Assembly: GCA_964526295.1 (NCBI GenBank)
Contig: CAZGKW010000034.1
Coordinates: 1-45,593 of the forward strand
DNA from: CAZGKW01 sp964526295
Lineage (GTDB): Bacteria > Planctomycetota > Phycisphaerae > FEN-1346
Direction: 5' to 3'
DNA length: 45,593 nt
Within the stretch, counting starts at the first letter, position 1, and the number at the start of each line of letters is the position of its first letter. The translations under genes and the position numbers were made by a program. Of this stretch, positions 42,448-45,593 are shown in pieces. The notes below the pieces were generated by a model. It ran no database searches and was not told where the DNA came from. It saw only the letters and a program-made list of their open reading frames with translations.

Positions 42448-42687
42448 GTGGCCAAGAGACGAAAACGACGGTTCGTGCGGTTCCGCGACCGCGCCAAATG
42501 CCGCTTCTGTCGGGAGAAGGTCACCCACATCGACTACAAGGACACCCAGACCCTGCAGAAACTCACCACGACCCGCGGCAAGCTTCTGAACCGCAAACGC
42601 AGCGGCAACTGCGCCCGCCACCAGCGGATGGCCGCCAGGGCCCTCAAGCGAGCCCGATTCCTCGCCCTCATGCCCTACGTCAGCTAG
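42448..42687 (+). CDS. rpsR: 30S ribosomal protein S18
   Basis: This 79-residue basic protein is S18. It is the zinc-type variant: CRFC and later NCARH supply three Cys and one His. GTG 42448 is chosen because AAGGAG lies 6 bases upstream; the open frame before it is leader. It is 99 bases after ssb, and rplI starts 17 bases after it. Confidence 0.96.
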   Translation: MAKRRKRRFVRFRDRAKCRFCREKVTHIDYKDTQTLQKLTTTRGKLLNRKRSGNCARHQRMAARALKRARFLALMPYVS

Positions 42688-42704
42688 TCCAGGAGATCCC
42701 CGCC

Positions 42705-43148
42705 ATGAAACTCGTGCTGCGCGAACCCGTTCGCGACCTCGGCTCCGTCGGCGACGTGGTCGACGTTGCCGAAGGCTACGCCCGCAACTACCTGCTGCCC
42801 CACAACCTGGCCCTCGAACCGACCGACGCCAACCTCCGACGGATCGAGCAGGAACGCGTCCAACGCGAGAGACGCGAGAAGGCACGCCTCGCCAGCCTCA
42901 AGCAGCTCGCCGAGCGGATGAGCGGCACCAGCGTCACCATCAAGGCCAAAGCCAACGAGCTGGGCCATCTGTTCGGGTCGGTCAACGAGCGGCACATCGC
43001 CGACGCCCTCTCCGCCGAGGGGTTCCAGGTCGACCCCGAGCAGGTCGCCCTGGCGGCCCCGATCCGGACGCTCGACAAGTTCCGGGTCCCGATCCGCTTG
43101 ACCGAGGAGTTGTCGGCGGAGGTGGACGTCTGGGTCGTCCCAGCGTAA
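42705..43148 (+). CDS. rplI: 50S ribosomal protein L9
   Basis: This 147-residue protein has the L9 signature: MKLVLREPVRDLGSVGDVV, then GYARNYLLP, a long helix connecting two domains (ERVQRERREKARLASLKQ) and a C-terminal domain with GHLFGSVNERHIADAL. AGGAG lies 9 bases before ATG 42705. It is the last gene of the rpsF operon; dnaB follows after 171 bases with its own promoter. Confidence 0.96.
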   Translation: MKLVLREPVRDLGSVGDVVDVAEGYARNYLLPHNLALEPTDANLRRIEQERVQRERREKARLASLKQLAERMSGTSVTIKAKANELGHLFGSVNERHIADALSAEGFQVDPEQVALAAPIRTLDKFRVPIRLTEELSAEVDVWVVPA

Positions 43149-43245
43149 GTCAAGGTAGCACAAGAGGTTAGGTGCGCAAGGCGACCGGCCCTTGGGCCCG
43201 CCCCTGGTGCGCCGTCGCGCTTGGAGCGGGCGCCGCCCTTTCCAC

Positions 43246-43274
43246 TTGAAGCCGCTCGGCCCACGCCGTATAAG
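43246..43274 (+). promoter_or_regulatory. Sigma-70-like promoter for dnaB
   Basis: TTGAAG (43246-43251) and TATAAG (43269-43274) are spaced by 17 bases. A start near 43281 would make the upstream ATG 43290 nearly leaderless, which favours ATG 43320. Confidence 0.6.
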
Positions 43275-43319
43275 AGGTCCCCGGCGGCGATGTGCCCGCC
43301 CAGGTCGGATTCTCTTCTC

Positions 43320-44786
43320 ATGCCCGACGAGTCGCTGCTCGACAAGGTCCCGCCCCATTCCCTCGAGGCCGAGATGGCCGTCCTCGGGGCCATGATGGAG
43401 GACCCCGAGACGATCGGCCTGTGCGTCCAGCTCCTTGCTGCCGACTGCTTCTTCCACCCCGCCCACCGCCTCATCTTTCAGGCCCTGGTGGACCGGTTCG
43501 ATCGGAACGAGCCCGTCGACTTTGTCCTGCTGAGCCAGGCCCTGACCGACGCCGGCGCCCTCGACGAGATCGGCGGCACCGACTACCTCGTCACCGTCTA
43601 CGAGAGCCACGCCACCAGTGCCAACGCCGAGTATTACGCCCGCATCGTCAAGGACAAGGCACTGCTGCGAGGACTCCTGAGGGCCGCTGCCGACATCATC
43701 CGCGACGCCCACAAGCCGGGCGAAGAGGTCGACGATGTCCTCGACCGGTGCGAGCAGCGGATATTCCAGATCACCGAGAGCAAGAGCACCGGCCAGGCGA
43801 TGGACCTTCGCGCGATACTGGCCCAGTTGATGAGCGACCCGGATTTTCTTACGCACGGCCGCTCGGTGACCGGCCTTGAGACCGGCCTCCCGCTTCTCGA
43901 CCAGATGACGCGAGGGCTCCAAGCGGGGGAGCTGATCGTTCTGGCCGCCCGGCCCAGCGTCGGCAAAAGCGCATTGGCCCTCAACATAGCCGAACACGTG
44001 GCCGTCGACCTGGGCAAGTCCGTCGCGTTCTTCAGCCTGGAAATGGGCCGCCAGGAGCTGGCCCTGCGGCTCCTGTCGAGCCGCGCAGGAATCGACGGGC
44101 AACGGCTGCGTAAAGGCGCCTTGACGAACCCCGAGGCCAAGGTCGCCCTCGAGACAGCGTCTCTTCTCTACGAAGTCCCGCTCATCATTGACGACACGGC
44201 CGGTCTGCGGATACTGGACCTGCGGGCAAGGGCGCGACGTATGGCCTCACGCCACAAGATTGAGCTCATTGTCGTTGACTATCTTCAGTTGATGACGTCC
44301 CCGGGGGCCGAAAATCGACAGGTCGAAGTGGCCAACATCAGCCGAGGGCTCAAGGGACTGGCCCGCGAGCTGAGCGTGCCTGTCCTCGCCCTGTCCCAGC
44401 TGAAACGTGAGAGCGAAGACTATATGCGTCCGGCCTTGAGCGACCTGCGCGAGTCAGGCGCGATCGAGCAGGACGCCGACGTCGTTATGCTTCTGCATCG
44501 GGAGGAAATGCGGCGTCGACATTCTTCCCAGCGCCAGACCCAGGCAGGGGAGGATTCGGAAGGCCCCGAACTCGATGTCGACCGTCAGAAGGCTGCGGAG
44601 GGAACGGCGGACCTCTTCATCGCCAAGCAGCGGAACGGGCCGACCGGCCTCGTTCCGCTGACGTTCCTGAAGGGTGTCACTCGGTTCGTGCCGCGGGCAT
44701 TCCGTGATGCGGAGCCGGAGTCTCGGTCGATGGTCCGGCACTCGGTCCCCTCCGACGTGCCCGTCGAGGACGACGTGCCGTGGTAG
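43320..44786 (+). CDS. dnaB: Replicative DNA helicase
   Basis: This 488-residue DnaB has an N-terminal domain (PPHSLEAEMAVLGAMM), a linker helix and a RecA-type motor with Walker A ARPSVGKSA at 210-218 and Walker B LIVVDYLQL near 313-321, then LSQLKRESE and DLRESGAIEQDAD. After LLHREEM there is a charged insert (SSQRQTQAGEDSEGPELDVD) before the conserved IAKQRNGPTG. ATG 43320 fits the promoter; ATG 43290 is an alternative. No intein was seen. It ends before a hairpin and tRNA-fMet. Confidence 0.95.
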   Translation: MPDESLLDKVPPHSLEAEMAVLGAMMEDPETIGLCVQLLAADCFFHPAHRLIFQALVDRFDRNEPVDFVLLSQALTDAGALDEIGGTDYLVTVYESHATSANAEYYARIVKDKALLRGLLRAAADIIRDAHKPGEEVDDVLDRCEQRIFQITESKSTGQAMDLRAILAQLMSDPDFLTHGRSVTGLETGLPLLDQMTRGLQAGELIVLAARPSVGKSALALNIAEHVAVDLGKSVAFFSLEMGRQELALRLLSSRAGIDGQRLRKGALTNPEAKVALETASLLYEVPLIIDDTAGLRILDLRARARRMASRHKIELIVVDYLQLMTSPGAENRQVEVANISRGLKGLARELSVPVLALSQLKRESEDYMRPALSDLRESGAIEQDADVVMLLHREEMRRRHSSQRQTQAGEDSEGPELDVDRQKAAEGTADLFIAKQRNGPTGLVPLTFLKGVTRFVPRAFRDAEPESRSMVRHSVPSDVPVEDDVPW

Positions 44787-44787
44787 C

Positions 44788-44838
44788 GCCCGGCCGACCC
44801 CACGGGTACGACCCGTGTTGCTGACCGCGCGGTCGGGC
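44788..44838 (+). terminator. Hairpin terminator after dnaB
   Basis: A perfect 7-bp stem CACGGGT-ACG-ACCCGTG (44801-44817) is flanked by an imperfect outer stem (GCCCG plus GACC with GGTCGGGC at 44831-44838). It starts right after the dnaB stop. The T-rich part (TTGCT) is short. Confidence 0.45.
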
Positions 44839-44887
44839 CTGACGCGCGGCATCGTACCAGGAAGCGCGTCGCGCGAGCGAAAAGCCC

Positions 44888-44915
44888 TTGACACCGCGCG
44901 GCAGCTTGCTAAGAT
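44888..44915 (+). promoter_or_regulatory. Sigma-70-like promoter for tRNA-fMet
   Basis: TTGACA (44888-44893) is followed after 16 bases by TAAGAT (44910-44915). The predicted start near 44922 is about five bases before the mature 5' end of the tRNA. Confidence 0.75.
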
Positions 44916-44926
44916 GAGTCAAGAAT

Positions 44927-45003
<77 letters not shown>

Positions 45004-45017
45004 AGCCAAGGCACGCA

Positions 45018-45049
45018 GGGACAGGCACTTAGGTCTGTCCCTCGCTTTT
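45018..45049 (+). terminator. Intrinsic terminator of tRNA-fMet
   Basis: GGGACAG (45018-45024) pairs with CTGTCCC (45035-45041) across a 10-base loop, followed by TCGCTTTT. It is the only candidate here with a real T-run. The arm resembles a dispersed GGGACAGGCAC palindrome I have seen in other genomes, so dual origin is possible. Confidence 0.55.
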
Positions 45050-45160
45050 GATACGCATCAATGGCAGCCGAAATGTAGCGAAATTGCAGCGAACTTTTCC
45101 ACCGGCTGTCCACATCCCGACCCAGGGACGAGCCATGGCAACGACGGAAGGAGCCACGCC

Positions 45161-45541
45161 ATGGCCAGCATCTTCCGACGCGGAAAGACCTGGTAGGTCC
45201 ATTACCATGTCGAGGGTCAGCCCGTCTCGCGGTCCCTCAAGACGACCAACAAGCGGGTGGCGGCCGACGCGAAGAAGAGCATCGAGGCCCTCACCGCGAC
45301 CCGCCAACTGGCCCCCCTCCAGGCCCCCCCTCGGCCCCTTCCTCGAAGATTACTGCGGCTACATCGAAAGGACGCAGACCGCCGGGACCGCTCCTGCCTG
45401 CGGTCCTTCTTCGGGGCCGTGTGCGACGCCCTGAAGCCGGGCACCCCCGTCGCCCGAAAGTACTCCCGAAAGGGCGCCACCCGGCCGTCTTCCAAGCCGC
45501 CAGGCATGGGCGAGCAGCGCCCGTTCCTCGCAGGCGTCTAA
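45161..45541 (+). pseudogene. Decayed tyrosine recombinase/integrase (N-terminal part)
   Basis: Reading from ATG 45161 (GGAAGGAG 7 bases upstream) gives MASIFRRGKTW, then a TAG stop at 45194-45196 where Trp (TGG) is expected, then VHYHVEGQPVSRSLKTTNKR. Near the seven-C run at 45324-45330 the sense moves to the next frame, which reads PLGPFLEDYCGYIERTQT, the core-binding SAM-like start of phage integrases. By about 45400 it returns to the first frame (CLRSFFGAVCDALKPGTP). The frame stops at 45539-45541. The catalytic domain is absent from the window. The gene is 158 bases downstream of tRNA-fMet in the same orientation, the classic layout for tRNA-targeted integration. The remaining 45542-45593 shows nothing I can assign. 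Confidence 0.65.
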
Positions 45542-45593
45542 CACTACAACGCCAAGTTGGCTCAAGAACGGTTATGCTGCAAGTCGATAGCTT

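Noticed and set aside
45194..45196. TAG read through as pyrrolysine or a recoded codon in the integrase
   Set aside because: All other genes end normally at TAG, TGA or TAA, no pylT/pylS is seen, and two frameshifts in the same gene point to decay.

Overview
The window is about 45.6 kb of very GC-rich bacterial chromosome. I infer a member of the Planctomycetota or a near relative, probably from an environmental assembly. The grounds are a DUF58 / BatA-type / VWA operon carrying a giant coiled-coil membrane protein and a prenyltransferase-fold protein; a lipoprotein esterase with a C-terminal NPCBM-like domain; Tat-exported and sugar-enzyme-like FAD oxidoreductases; frequent GTG starts; and hairpin terminators without U-tracts. 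No 16S or other species marker is present, so the phylum call is inference.

Layout. 1-440 holds a short tandem 24-mer and four regularly spaced 26-bp palindromes, then a candidate promoter. 441-3217 (+) encodes a lipoprotein and a Tat-type FAD oxidoreductase. 3252-33098 is an unbroken run of minus-strand genes, read from right to left: a DUF2064 protein, a response regulator, an M20 peptidase overlapping an M16 peptidase, a small secretin-like lipoprotein, a second FAD oxidoreductase, a cyclodeaminase (FTCD_C family), a CxxC protein overlapping a LolA/LolB-like lipoprotein, a DUF998 membrane protein, an ADP-ribosylglycohydrolase, a small unknown protein, the multidomain esterase, and the cell-envelope operon DUF58 > BatA-like > VWA/GATase-like > 1,492-aa coiled-coil protein > prenyltransferase-fold protein > tandem redoxin protein without redox cysteines. 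33365-35218 holds a secreted HExxH protein (+) and an HMGL-like aldolase (-).

35372-45003 (+) is the housekeeping block: ilvD behind a near-consensus promoter and a roughly 260-nt structured leader, tRNA-Gln(UUG), glmU-prs-rplY-pth, rpsF-ssb-rpsR-rplI, dnaB and initiator tRNA-fMet. This joins cell-wall precursor synthesis (GlmU), PRPP synthesis (Prs), translation (L25, Pth, S6, S18, L9, two tRNAs) and replication (SSB, DnaB). Downstream of tRNA-fMet lies a decayed tyrosine-recombinase gene (one stop, two compensating frameshifts), the scar of an element probably integrated at that tRNA.

Sigma-70-like promoters are legible at several places (TTGACA-17-TAGAAT before ilvD; TTGACA-16-TAAGAT before tRNA-fMet; TGGACA-18-TATAAT before the DUF2064 gene; TTGAAG-17-TATAAG before dnaB). 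I see no CRISPR array, insertion sequence or phage structural gene, and no clear defence system. The most unusual items are the cysteine-less tandem redoxin in a VWA operon lacking an adjacent MoxR gene, the ilvD leader, the hairpin between Shine-Dalgarno and AUG of rpsF, and the C1:U72 initiator tRNA.
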